NCBI RefSeq assembly: GCF_004362665.1
Contig: NZ_SNXR01000012.1
Span: forward strand, 186,001 to 250,000
Direction: 5' to 3'
DNA from: Flavobacterium dankookense
GTDB lineage: Bacteria; Bacteroidota; Bacteroidia; Flavobacteriales; Flavobacteriaceae
Length of the DNA stretch: 64,000 nt
Position numbers and translations under genes: made by a program. Positions 1 through 7,517 of the stretch are shown here, one piece after another. The first letter of the stretch is position 1, and each line of letters begins with the position of its first letter. Under the pieces are notes generated by a model that ran no database searches, was not told the origin of the DNA, and was given only the letters and a program-made list of their open reading frames with translations.

Positions 1-3000
1 GTGGAATATTTCCTTTGGCTAAAACCAACAGCCAGAACCATTTTGTTTTGGACATTTATTACTGTGGAGCTTTTCCTTTTATTGCGATTTATCCTTTTCC
101 CGATTTTTAAATTGTTCAAACTCCAAAAAGGAATTGATTATAACGAAGCGTCAAAAATCATCGGAAGCCATTTTAGTGAAGTAGGTGATAAGCTGACTAA
201 TTTTTTGCAACTTTCTGATGATAAAAATAAATCTGAATTGCTTTTAGCATCAATTGACCAAAAAGCAAATACACTTCAGCCTGTTCCTTTTAGTAATGCG
301 GTTAATTTTGGTAAAAACAAAAAGTATTTGCCTTTGGCGATTATCCCGATTTTGTTTTTTGCTTTTTTCTACATTTCTGGGAATAGTAATTTCATAACCC
401 AAAGTTTGAATAGAGTTGTCAATTATAAACAACAATTTCTTCCGCCAGCGCCATTCGAATTTCAGGTTTTGAATACTAATTTACAGACCGAACAGAATAA
501 AGATTTTTTATTAAAAGTTAAAACAATAGGTAAAGTTGTTCCTGAAAATGCCTTGATTTTTATCGGTGATGAAAGCTATTTTATGGAAAAAAATCAAGAA
601 GGCGACTTTGAGTTTATTATTCCAAAACCATCAGAAAACATTCCTTTTCACATTGAAGCTAACGAAGTTTCATCCCAAGAATATGAATTAAAAGTTGTAA
701 CCGTTCCATCCATTGCTAATTTTGAAATGGTACTGAATTTTCCAAGTTATTTGAACAAAAAAGCTGAAGTTATAAAAGGAACAGGAAATGCTATCATTCC
801 CGAAGGTACTAGAGTTACATGGCGAATGAACACCTTAGCTACTCAAAAAGTGGATTGGATTAGTGCAAACAATAAACAAGCGTTCATTAAAAACGAAAAT
901 CTTTTTTCGCTTTCTAAAAACATTCTTCAAAATACGGATTATCAAATTCTGACATCAAATAATAAAGTTCAGAATTATGAAAAACTAAATTACCAAGTTT
1001 CAGTGATTAAAGACCAATTCCCAACTATTTCTGTAAATAATGCTCCAGATAGTCTTAAAGTGAACAAGAATTTTGTCTTAGGTCAAGTTTCCGATGATTA
1101 TGGACTGTCTAAGCTTCAAATTGTTTATTATCCAAAGGATAAGCCTAATGCTGCAAAACGTGGAACTATTGGCGTTAAAAAGGACGTTTATGATCAATTT
1201 GTATTTTCTTTTCCAAGCAATCTTCCTGTAGAAGAAGGTGTAAATTATGAATACTATTTTGAAATTTTTGATAACGATGCAATTCATAATTTCAAGAGTA
1301 CCAAATCATCTGTTTTTAGTAATAGAATCGCAACTGAAACGGAAAAAGAAGATCAAATTTTGCAACAACAAAATGACAATATTAATTCGCTTGCCAAATC
1401 CTTAAAAGCACAAGATAAGCAGCTTTCCGAAATGGATAAGTTGAAAAAAATGGGTAAAGAAAAAGATAATTTAGAATATAAAGACCAACAAAAAGTAAAT
1501 GATTTTCTTCAACGTCAAAAACAACAAGACGAATTGATGAAGGAGTTTTCAGAAAAAATGAAAGAGAACTTAGAGCAATACAAAACCGATAAAAAGGATG
1601 AAAAAAAGGAGTTACTTGAAGAACGTTTAGAAAAAACACAAAAAGAATTGGAAAAAAACCAAAAGCTATTGGAAGAACTTGAAAAACTGAATGAAAAAAT
1701 TAGCAAGGAAGAATTGTTCGAAAAAATCGAAAAGTTTCAACAAAATAGCAAAAATCAAAAGAAAAGCTTGGAGCAATTAGTGGAGTTAACCAAACGTTAT
1801 TACGTTGAAAAGAAAGCAGAACAGATTGCGGATAAGTTAGACAAACTAGCTGAAAAGCAAGATAAACTTTCTGAAAAGACAAATGAAAATACAACGGATA
1901 AACAAGAGGAAATTAATAAAGAATTTGATGAGCTTCAAAAAGAATTAAACGATATTAAAAAAGAAAATAACGAATTAAAATCTCCAATGGAATTACCAAA
2001 AACAGAGGAGAAAGAAAAAAGTATTGATGAAGATTTAAAAAACGCTAAAGAGCAATTGCAAAAACAACAAAAAGATAAAGCCAAACCAAAACAAAAAAGC
2101 GCTTCTAAAAAGATGAAGCAAATGAGCCAAGACATGATGGAGATGATGGCTGGTGCTGAAATGGAACAGTTGGAGGAAGATGTTGCCATGTTGCGACAAA
2201 TTTTAGACAATCTTCTAGCTTATTCGTTTTCACAAGAAGACGTGATGAAACAATTTAAAGGATTGAAAAGAGGTTCACCTTCCTTCAACAAAAATCTTAA
2301 AATCCAACAAGATTTAAAACAACAGTTTAAACATGTTGATGATAGTTTATTTGCTATGTCTTTACGTAATCCAAAAATGGCGGAAAACATTACTATTGAG
2401 ATTGGAAATGTTCAATACAATGTTGATAAAGCTATAGAAAATTTAGTAGAATCTAATATTTCTAAAGGTAATTCACACCAACAATATGCCGTTGCTTCTT
2501 CAAATAAACTTGCGGACATGTTAAGTGATATCATGAATAGTATGCAGAATCAGATGCAAATGTCTGGTTCAGGAATGGGTAAACCAAAACCAGGTCAAGG
2601 TCAAGGCGAAATGCAACTACCAGATATTATTAAAAAGCAAGAAGGTTTAGGTGAAAAAATGAAAAAGGGAATGAAAAAAGGTGAGAAACCAGGTGAAGGA
2701 GAAGAAGGTGAACAAGGTGAAAAAGAAGGAAGTTCTGGTAAAGAAGGAAAGCAAGGACAGAAAGAAGGAAGTTCAGGTAAAGATGGAACTAGCGGAAAAG
2801 AAGGTTCTGGTAAGAACGGCAAAAACGGAAAGAACGGTCAAGGTGGTGGAAGCGGAAATTCTCAAGGAAATAAAGATGGTGAAAACGGTGAAGACGGCGA
2901 AGGAAATGCTAAGGAAATTATGGAAATTTACAAGGAACAACAACAACTTCGCGAAGCTTTACAAAAAGAATTAAATAAGCAAGGAATTGGTGGAAGCGGT

Positions 3001-3309
3001 CAAAATGCCTTGAACCAAATGAAGCAAATTGAAAAGCAGTTGTTAAACAAAGGTTTTAACAATGAAGTCATCCAAAAAGCTTTGAACTTGAAATATGAAT
3101 TACTAAAACTTGAAAAAGCAATTCAAGAACAAGGAGAAGATAAAAAGCGTCAATCTGAAACAAACAAGAAAGAGTTTAATAATCAGACTAATGCATTACC
3201 AGCACGTTTGCAAGAATATTTGAATAGTATTGAAATTTTAAATAGACAAAGCTTACCTTTGCGCTCCAATTTTAACCAAAAGGTTCAAGAATATTTCAAA
3301 AATGATTAG
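1..3309 (+). CDS. DUF4175 family protein (5' truncated by window edge)
   Basis: This is a large, very charged membrane-anchored protein of the DUF4175 family found in Bacteroidota; its function is unknown. The visible part is 1102 residues. It has hydrophobic segments near residues 10-35 and 108-128, then a beta-rich extracytoplasmic stretch to about residue 440. A long Lys/Glu/Gln coiled coil covers about 450-700. A Gly/Lys/Glu-rich low-complexity tract (GSSGKEG, GKNGKNG) lies at about 855-970, and a last coiled coil follows. The frame is open from base 1, and family members I remember start some tens of residues earlier with another membrane segment, so the GTG at base 1 is probably internal. 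The stop overlaps ybeY by 8 bases, which suggests one transcript with ybeY and mnmG. Confidence 0.85.
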   Translation: MEYFLWLKPTARTILFWTFITVELFLLLRFILFPIFKLFKLQKGIDYNEASKIIGSHFSEVGDKLTNFLQLSDDKNKSELLLASIDQKANTLQPVPFSNAVNFGKNKKYLPLAIIPILFFAFFYISGNSNFITQSLNRVVNYKQQFLPPAPFEFQVLNTNLQTEQNKDFLLKVKTIGKVVPENALIFIGDESYFMEKNQEGDFEFIIPKPSENIPFHIEANEVSSQEYELKVVTVPSIANFEMVLNFPSYLNKKAEVIKGTGNAIIPEGTRVTWRMNTLATQKVDWISANNKQAFIKNENLFSLSKNILQNTDYQILTSNNKVQNYEKLNYQVSVIKDQFPTISVNNAPDSLKVNKNFVLGQVSDDYGLSKLQIVYYPKDKPNAAKRGTIGVKKDVYDQFVFSFPSNLPVEEGVNYEYYFEIFDNDAIHNFKSTKSSVFSNRIATETEKEDQILQQQNDNINSLAKSLKAQDKQLSEMDKLKKMGKEKDNLEYKDQQKVNDFLQRQKQQDELMKEFSEKMKENLEQYKTDKKDEKKELLEERLEKTQKELEKNQKLLEELEKLNEKISKEELFEKIEKFQQNSKNQKKSLEQLVELTKRYYVEKKAEQIADKLDKLAEKQDKLSEKTNENTTDKQEEINKEFDELQKELNDIKKENNELKSPMELPKTEEKEKSIDEDLKNAKEQLQKQQKDKAKPKQKSASKKMKQMSQDMMEMMAGAEMEQLEEDVAMLRQILDNLLAYSFSQEDVMKQFKGLKRGSPSFNKNLKIQQDLKQQFKHVDDSLFAMSLRNPKMAENITIEIGNVQYNVDKAIENLVESNISKGNSHQQYAVASSNKLADMLSDIMNSMQNQMQMSGSGMGKPKPGQGQGEMQLPDIIKKQEGLGEKMKKGMKKGEKPGEGEEGEQGEKEGSSGKEGKQGQKEGSSGKDGTSGKEGSGKNGKNGKNGQGGGSGNSQGNKDGENGEDGEGNAKEIMEIYKEQQQLREALQKELNKQGIGGSGQNALNQMKQIEKQLLNKGFNNEVIQKALNLKYELLKLEKAIQEQGEDKKRQSETNKKEFNNQTNALPARLQEYLNSIEILNRQSLPLRSNFNQKVQEYFKND

Positions 3310-3724
3310 TTTTAATTACGAGGTTGATTTTATTTTAGACAATGAAGAACAATTTTCAAGTTGGCTTTCAGATGTTATTATTTCTGAAAATAAGCTTGAA
3401 GGTGAAATCAATTATATCTTTTGTGATGATGATTATTTACTTGAAATCAACCAACAATATCTTGATCACGACACGTTAACCGATATAATTAGCTTTGATT
3501 ATTCTATAGGAAACGATTTACACGGCGATATTTTTATTTCTATTGATAGAGTTCGAGAAAATGCTCATGATTTTGATGTTTCTTTTCAAGATGAGTTAAA
3601 AAGAGTTATGGTTCATGGTGTTTTGCACTATTGTGGATATAAAGATAAATCGGATGACGATGAAAAGTTAATGCGTCAAAAAGAAGAGGAGAAAATGTTA
3701 ATGTTCCACGTGAAACAAAATTAA
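3302..3724 (+). CDS. ybeY: Endoribonuclease YbeY (16S rRNA maturation)
   Basis: YbeY is a single-strand-specific metallo-endoribonuclease that acts in 16S rRNA 3'-end maturation and ribosome quality control in the cytoplasm. The protein has 140 residues, normal for the family. The zinc motif HGVLHYCGYKD sits near residues 101-111. Two of the usual three histidines (HxxxH) are present, but where the common motif reads GYDH this protein reads GYKD, so the third ligand is not His; I believe this is common in Bacteroidota members. The start overlaps the DUF4175 stop by 8 bases, and mnmG begins 3 bases after the stop. The last codons (MFHVKQN) contain a parS-like 16-mer, so the C-terminal tail may be shaped by that site rather than by enzyme function. 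Confidence 0.95.
   Translation: MISFNYEVDFILDNEEQFSSWLSDVIISENKLEGEINYIFCDDDYLLEINQQYLDHDTLTDIISFDYSIGNDLHGDIFISIDRVRENAHDFDVSFQDELKRVMVHGVLHYCGYKDKSDDDEKLMRQKEEEKMLMFHVKQN
3702..3717. other. parS-like centromere site 1 (within ybeY 3' end)
   Basis: The 16-mer TGTTCCACGTGAAACA matches the conserved bacterial chromosomal parS consensus (TGTTNCACGTGAAACA) at every fixed position. ParB binds such sites for chromosome segregation, and they usually cluster near oriC. It lies inside the last codons of ybeY, 11 bases before the mnmG start. No parA or parB is in the window, so the role is inferred from the motif. Confidence 0.8.
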
Positions 3725-3727
3725 ACA

Positions 3728-5599
3728 ATGTTTTTAGAAAAATACGATACTATAGTTGTTGGTGCTGGACATGCAGGTTGCGAAGCTGCCGCTGCATCCG
3801 CTAATTTGGGATGTTCGACGCTATTGGTTACAATGAGTTTGCAGAACATTGCTCAAATGTCTTGTAATCCTGCTATGGGTGGAATTGCAAAAGGTCAAAT
3901 CGTTCGTGAAATTGACGCGCTTGGAGGTTATTCAGGAATTATCTCTGATAAAACCGCTGTTCAGTTTAAGATGTTGAACAAGTCAAAAGGACCAGCAATG
4001 TGGTCGCCAAGAGTGCAAAGCGATAGAATGCGATTTTCTGAGGAATGGAGATTGAAACTGGAACAAACACCAAATCTCGATTTTTATCAAGAAATGGTAA
4101 AAGGTCTTTTGATAAAGAATAATAAAATTGAAGGCGTAGTAACATCTCTTGGAATTGAAATTAAAGCTAAAACAGTTGTCCTAACGAATGGAACTTTCCT
4201 CAACGGACTAATTCATATCGGAGAAAAACAATTCGGTGGAGGAAGAGCTGGTGAAAGTGCTGCATATGGAATTACTGAGGATTTAATAAAAGTTGGTTTT
4301 GAAGCAGGAAGAATGAAAACTGGAACACCACCACGAGTTGATGGTCGTTCTCTAGATTATTCAAAGATGCGTGAAGAACCAGGCGACACCATTCCTGATA
4401 AATTTTCATATTCTGACAAAACCAAACCTTTGGTTCATCAAAAGTTGTGTCATATGACATATACTTCAAATGAAGTGCATAACATTTTACGAGAAGGTTT
4501 TGATAGAAGTCCAATGTTTAATGGCAGGATTAAGAGTATTGGTCCAAGATATTGTCCGTCTATTGAAGATAAAATTAATCGTTTCGCTGATAAAGAAAGA
4601 CACCAGTTATTTATTGAACCAGAAGGCTGGAATACCGTAGAGGTTTATGTAAATGGTTTTTCAACTTCTTTGCCTGAGGATATTCAGTTCAAAGCGTTAC
4701 GTTCAGTTGAAGGTTTTGAAAAAGTTAAATTCTTTCGTCCAGGTTATGCGATAGAGTATGATTATTTTCCGCCGACACAATTAAAGCATACTTTGGAAAC
4801 TAAATTGGTTGAAGGTTTGTATTTTGCTGGTCAAATAAATGGAACTACAGGTTATGAAGAAGCTGCTTCACAAGGAATGATGGCCGGAATTAATGCTGCT
4901 TTGAAAGTAAAAGAACAAGAACCAATGATTTTGCGTCGCGATGAAGCCTACATCGGTGTTTTGATTGACGATTTAATAACAAAAGGAACAGAAGAACCAT
5001 ATCGTATGTTTACTTCTCGTGCAGAATACAGAACGTTGTTGCGCCAAGATAATGCTGATTTTAGACTTACACCTAAATCATTTAAAATTGGTTTAGCTTC
5101 CGAAAAGCGAATGCGAAGAATGGAACATAAATTCAACGAAAGTGAAAAAATGGTCAATTTCTTCAAAGATACTAGCGTTACTCAAGAAGAAGCAAATCCT
5201 ATTTTGATTGAAAAGGAAAGTTCGCCAATGGTTCAGTCTGATAAAATGTTTAAGGTTTTTTCTCGACCACAAATAGAGTTGGATGATATTCTAAAATTTG
5301 AAAAAGTTCAACAGTATATCCAAGAGAATGATTTAGACAAAGAAATTATTGAGCAAGCTGAAATACAAGTGAAGTATTCTGGCTATATTGAAAAAGAAAG
5401 AAATAATGCAGAAAAATTAGTTCGTCTAGAAGATATAAAAATACCTGACAATTTTGATTATCATAAAATCAAATCCATGTCAATAGAAGCAAAGCAAAAA
5501 TTATCGGCTATTCGTCCGGTTACCATTTCGCAAGCATCAAGAATTAGTGGAGTTTCTCCAGCTGATATATCCGTTTTATTAATCTATATGGGAAGATAG
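3728..5599 (+). CDS. mnmG: tRNA uridine-5-carboxymethylaminomethyl modification enzyme MnmG (GidA)
   Basis: MnmG is an FAD- and NADH-dependent enzyme that, with MnmE, builds the cmnm5 group on the wobble uridine of several tRNAs. The 623-residue length is standard. The N-terminal dinucleotide fold VVGAGHAGCEAA (residues 11-22) is followed by the family motifs MSCNPAMGGIAKG and GGGRAGE, the cysteine motif RYCPSIEDK, and FAGQINGTTGYEEAA. The C-terminal helical domain, which contacts tRNA and MnmE, is complete and contains the family motif SRISGVSPADISVLL. The gene follows ybeY by 3 bases, and parS-like sites lie just before its start and about 85 bases after its stop. Confidence 0.98.
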   Translation: MFLEKYDTIVVGAGHAGCEAAAASANLGCSTLLVTMSLQNIAQMSCNPAMGGIAKGQIVREIDALGGYSGIISDKTAVQFKMLNKSKGPAMWSPRVQSDRMRFSEEWRLKLEQTPNLDFYQEMVKGLLIKNNKIEGVVTSLGIEIKAKTVVLTNGTFLNGLIHIGEKQFGGGRAGESAAYGITEDLIKVGFEAGRMKTGTPPRVDGRSLDYSKMREEPGDTIPDKFSYSDKTKPLVHQKLCHMTYTSNEVHNILREGFDRSPMFNGRIKSIGPRYCPSIEDKINRFADKERHQLFIEPEGWNTVEVYVNGFSTSLPEDIQFKALRSVEGFEKVKFFRPGYAIEYDYFPPTQLKHTLETKLVEGLYFAGQINGTTGYEEAASQGMMAGINAALKVKEQEPMILRRDEAYIGVLIDDLITKGTEEPYRMFTSRAEYRTLLRQDNADFRLTPKSFKIGLASEKRMRRMEHKFNESEKMVNFFKDTSVTQEEANPILIEKESSPMVQSDKMFKVFSRPQIELDDILKFEKVQQYIQENDLDKEIIEQAEIQVKYSGYIEKERNNAEKLVRLEDIKIPDNFDYHKIKSMSIEAKQKLSAIRPVTISQASRISGVSPADISVLLIYMGR

Positions 5600-5600
5600 G

Positions 5601-5684
5601 ATTTTAGACTTTAGAATAGCGATAGGTGATTTTAGAATTAAAAATCGACAATCTTAATTCGTTAATCAACAATCTAAAATCGCT
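5601..5684. repeat. Degenerate short-word repeat between mnmG and the methyltransferase
   Basis: The gap contains repeated short words of the type TTTAGAATA, GATTTTAGAA and CAATCTAAAATCG in both orientations. It resembles the degenerate microrepeats seen in other gaps of this window and looks non-coding. Confidence 0.4.
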
Positions 5685-5700
5685 TGTTCCACGTGAAACG
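5685..5700. other. parS-like centromere site 2 (downstream of mnmG)
   Basis: TGTTCCACGTGAAACG differs from the parS-like site at 3702-3717 only in the last base, outside the 14-base core GTTCCACGTGAAAC. It lies between mnmG and the most likely start of the next gene. The two sites are about 2 kb apart and bracket mnmG, as expected of a small parS cluster. Confidence 0.7.
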
Positions 5701-5733
5701 TACTTTGCCAAACCCAATAAACACAGACATTAC

Positions 5734-6576
5734 ATGAGTTTTCAAAACAATATTTTTTACAATAAAGCAATTGATTATTCGGTTTCTAAAGAAACTTTTG
5801 ATTTACACCATAATCCCGAATACGACATGCTAATCACATTTCCTAAACCAAGTTTGGAAAAATTGCCTAGCTATTATGAAAGCGATGATTATATTTCACA
5901 CACAGATGGAAAACGTTCTTTGTTCGAAAGATTGTATCAATTTATAAAAGGAATTGCTTTAAAAAACAAATTAAAATTAATCAATGCACAATCTCCAAAA
6001 GGCAGACTTTTAGATATTGGAGCAGGAACAGGTGACTTTCTTTCTGTTGCCAAAAAAGACGGTTGGCAAACGGTTGGGATCGAACCAAGTGCTAAAGCCA
6101 AAGACATTGCAATAAAAAAAGGAGTAAGCTTTGCAGCAGATTTAGCGTCGCTGGAAGATAATTCTTTTGATATAATTACTATGTGGCATGTTTTGGAACA
6201 TGTTCCTAATTTAGAAGAATATATTTCCGAATTGAAACGGTTACTAAAACCTAATGGAACAATTGTGATTGCTGTACCTAATTTTAAATCATATGATGCT
6301 AAATATTATGGAGAATTTTGGGCAGCGTTTGATGTTCCTAGACATTTGTGGCATTTCTCTAAAACAGCAATTCAAAAGTTATTTGCTACTCAAAATTTAC
6401 AATTGGTAGCTGTATTACCAATGAAATTTGATAGTTATTATGTAAGCTTATTGTCTGAAAAGTATAAAAACGGAAGTATGAATTTTTTCAATGCTTTTTG
6501 GATAGGTTTTAAATCAAATCAATATGGAAAGAAGAAAAAGGAGTATTCTTCACACATTTATCTGCTAAAAAACTAA
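5734..6576 (+). CDS. Class I SAM-dependent methyltransferase
   Basis: This is a predicted cytoplasmic methyltransferase of the Methyltransf_11/23 type; its substrate cannot be read from the sequence. The SAM motif LLDIGAGTGDF is near residues 98-108, the acidic end of strand 2 is at VGIEPS, and motif IV with WHVLEHVPN is near residue 155. I chose the ATG at 5734 (280 residues). A GTG at 5626 would add 36 residues, but that stretch is translated from a repeat-rich gap and a parS-like site and looks non-coding. The N-terminal part, which reads like a PSYYESDDYISH motif, is seen in Bacteroidota homologues that act on lipids or sugars, but I cannot assign a role. It is the last gene of the mnmG unit. 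Confidence 0.85.
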   Translation: MSFQNNIFYNKAIDYSVSKETFDLHHNPEYDMLITFPKPSLEKLPSYYESDDYISHTDGKRSLFERLYQFIKGIALKNKLKLINAQSPKGRLLDIGAGTGDFLSVAKKDGWQTVGIEPSAKAKDIAIKKGVSFAADLASLEDNSFDIITMWHVLEHVPNLEEYISELKRLLKPNGTIVIAVPNFKSYDAKYYGEFWAAFDVPRHLWHFSKTAIQKLFATQNLQLVAVLPMKFDSYYVSLLSEKYKNGSMNFFNAFWIGFKSNQYGKKKKEYSSHIYLLKN

Positions 6577-6747
6577 TAAACGCCTTTCTTTTAACGATTG
6601 TAATCGATTTTATAATCTCGATTTGGAAAAAAGAAAAAGCTGTTTAAATCGCTTTATTTGAAGCTGTTTTTAATAACAAAATCTTATACTCTTTTTACAA
6701 GCTATAAGAAATTACAATATAAAGAAAATCAGTACTTTTTTTATTCC
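6577..6747. other. Intergenic, no gene seen
   Basis: This AT-rich gap after the methyltransferase contains no plausible reading frame. The words AACGATTG/CAATCG-like and AGCTGTTT recur, but I find no clear terminator or structured RNA. Confidence 0.4.
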
Positions 6748-6780
6748 TTGAAATAATTAAAGTTTATTTTTTTACTTTTG
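6748..6780 (+). promoter_or_regulatory. Bacteroidota-type promoter of the Skp-like gene
   Basis: A TTG (6748-6750), 22 bases and TACTTTTG (6773-6780) fit the Flavobacterium -33/-7 form TTG N17-23 TAnnTTTG. The downstream start codon is at 6849, so the leader is about 60 bases. Confidence 0.6.
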
Positions 6781-6848
6781 AGCCCAAGAATGAAAATTCA
6801 CAATCAAATTGATTTTTAAATCAAATTATCATAACAAATTAATTATTC

Positions 6849-7412
6849 ATGAAAAAAACAGTTATTCTTTTTGCATTGGCTATTTCAATTTTGTCTTGCA
6901 ACAAAACAACAGAAACAAAAGAATTTAAAACAGCTTATATCGACACATCAAAATTGATGGAAGAAAGTACAGAAGCTAAAGATATTGAAGCAAAGTTCAA
7001 AGACAAATCCAAAGTAATGGGCAATCAATTAGAAGCTGAAGTTACACGTTGGAAATCTGAAGCTGCAAATTTCCAAAAAAATGCGCAAGCTAACGGACAA
7101 GCTTGGGCACAACAAAAAGGTGCTGAATTACAAAAAAGAGAGCAAGAATTATCTTATGCTCAAGAAGGAATGTTAAGACAACTTCAGCAAGAAAGTGGAA
7201 CAGAATTAGACTCTTTAGTATCTAATTATAAAAAAGTAATTAAAGACTTCGGTAAAGAAAAAGGATACGATTATATCTATGGAACTGGAGAACCAGCTTC
7301 TATTCTTTATGCAAAAGATAGTTATGATATCACAAAAGACATCATAAAAATCGTTAATGATAAATACAAATCAACAGCTAAAAAAGAAGATACAGCATCT
7401 GAAAAGAAATAA
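6849..7412 (+). CDS. OmpH/Skp-like periplasmic lipoprotein
   Basis: This 187-residue protein resembles Skp (OmpH), the periplasmic chaperone that holds unfolded outer-membrane proteins. It has a lipoprotein signal peptide, MKKTVILF to ILSCN, with the lipobox cysteine at residue 17. The next segment, FKTAYIDTSKLMEESTEAKD, matches the Skp start (a first strand followed by a helix), and long Gln/Glu-rich helices follow that would form the tentacles. The end IIKIVNDKYK is also typical. The difference from classical Skp is lipidation, which would tether it to a membrane. It stands alone between its own promoter (6748-6780) and a terminator (7434-7463). Confidence 0.85.
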   Translation: MKKTVILFALAISILSCNKTTETKEFKTAYIDTSKLMEESTEAKDIEAKFKDKSKVMGNQLEAEVTRWKSEAANFQKNAQANGQAWAQQKGAELQKREQELSYAQEGMLRQLQQESGTELDSLVSNYKKVIKDFGKEKGYDYIYGTGEPASILYAKDSYDITKDIIKIVNDKYKSTAKKEDTASEKK

Positions 7413-7433
7413 TTAAACGTTATTTATAACTCA

Positions 7434-7463
7434 AAACGTCTTCATTTTTGAAGGCGTTTTTTT
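7434..7463 (+). terminator. Rho-independent terminator after the Skp-like gene
   Basis: AAACGTCTTCA pairs with TGAAGGCGTTT (one G-U pair) around a short T-rich loop, followed by a T tract. Confidence 0.8.
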
Positions 7464-7466
7464 ATT

Positions 7467-7497
7467 TTGTATATTGAAAAACAATCTGTTATTTTTG
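7467..7497 (+). promoter_or_regulatory. Promoter of the RecD/Pif1-like helicase gene
   Basis: TTG (7467-7469), 20 bases and TATTTTTG (7490-7497) make a good Flavobacterium promoter. It covers the codons of the longer frame that opens at 7467, which argues that translation begins at the ATG at 7518. Confidence 0.7.
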
Positions 7498-7517
7498 TTT
7501 TTCTAAAATATAAGCCA

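Noticed and set aside
2681..2974. A plus-strand frame overlapping the Gly-rich tract of the DUF4175 gene
   Set aside because: It is a shadow frame of a low-complexity repeat (Lys/Glu/Val translation) with no independent start signal.
5626..5733. GTG start extending the methyltransferase by 36 residues
   Set aside because: The extension is translated from a short-word repeat and a parS-like site; the ATG at 5734 begins sequence that looks like protein.
7467..7517. TTG start extending the helicase by 17 residues
   Set aside because: The stretch contains a complete promoter (TTG N20 TATTTTTG), so it would not be within the mRNA.
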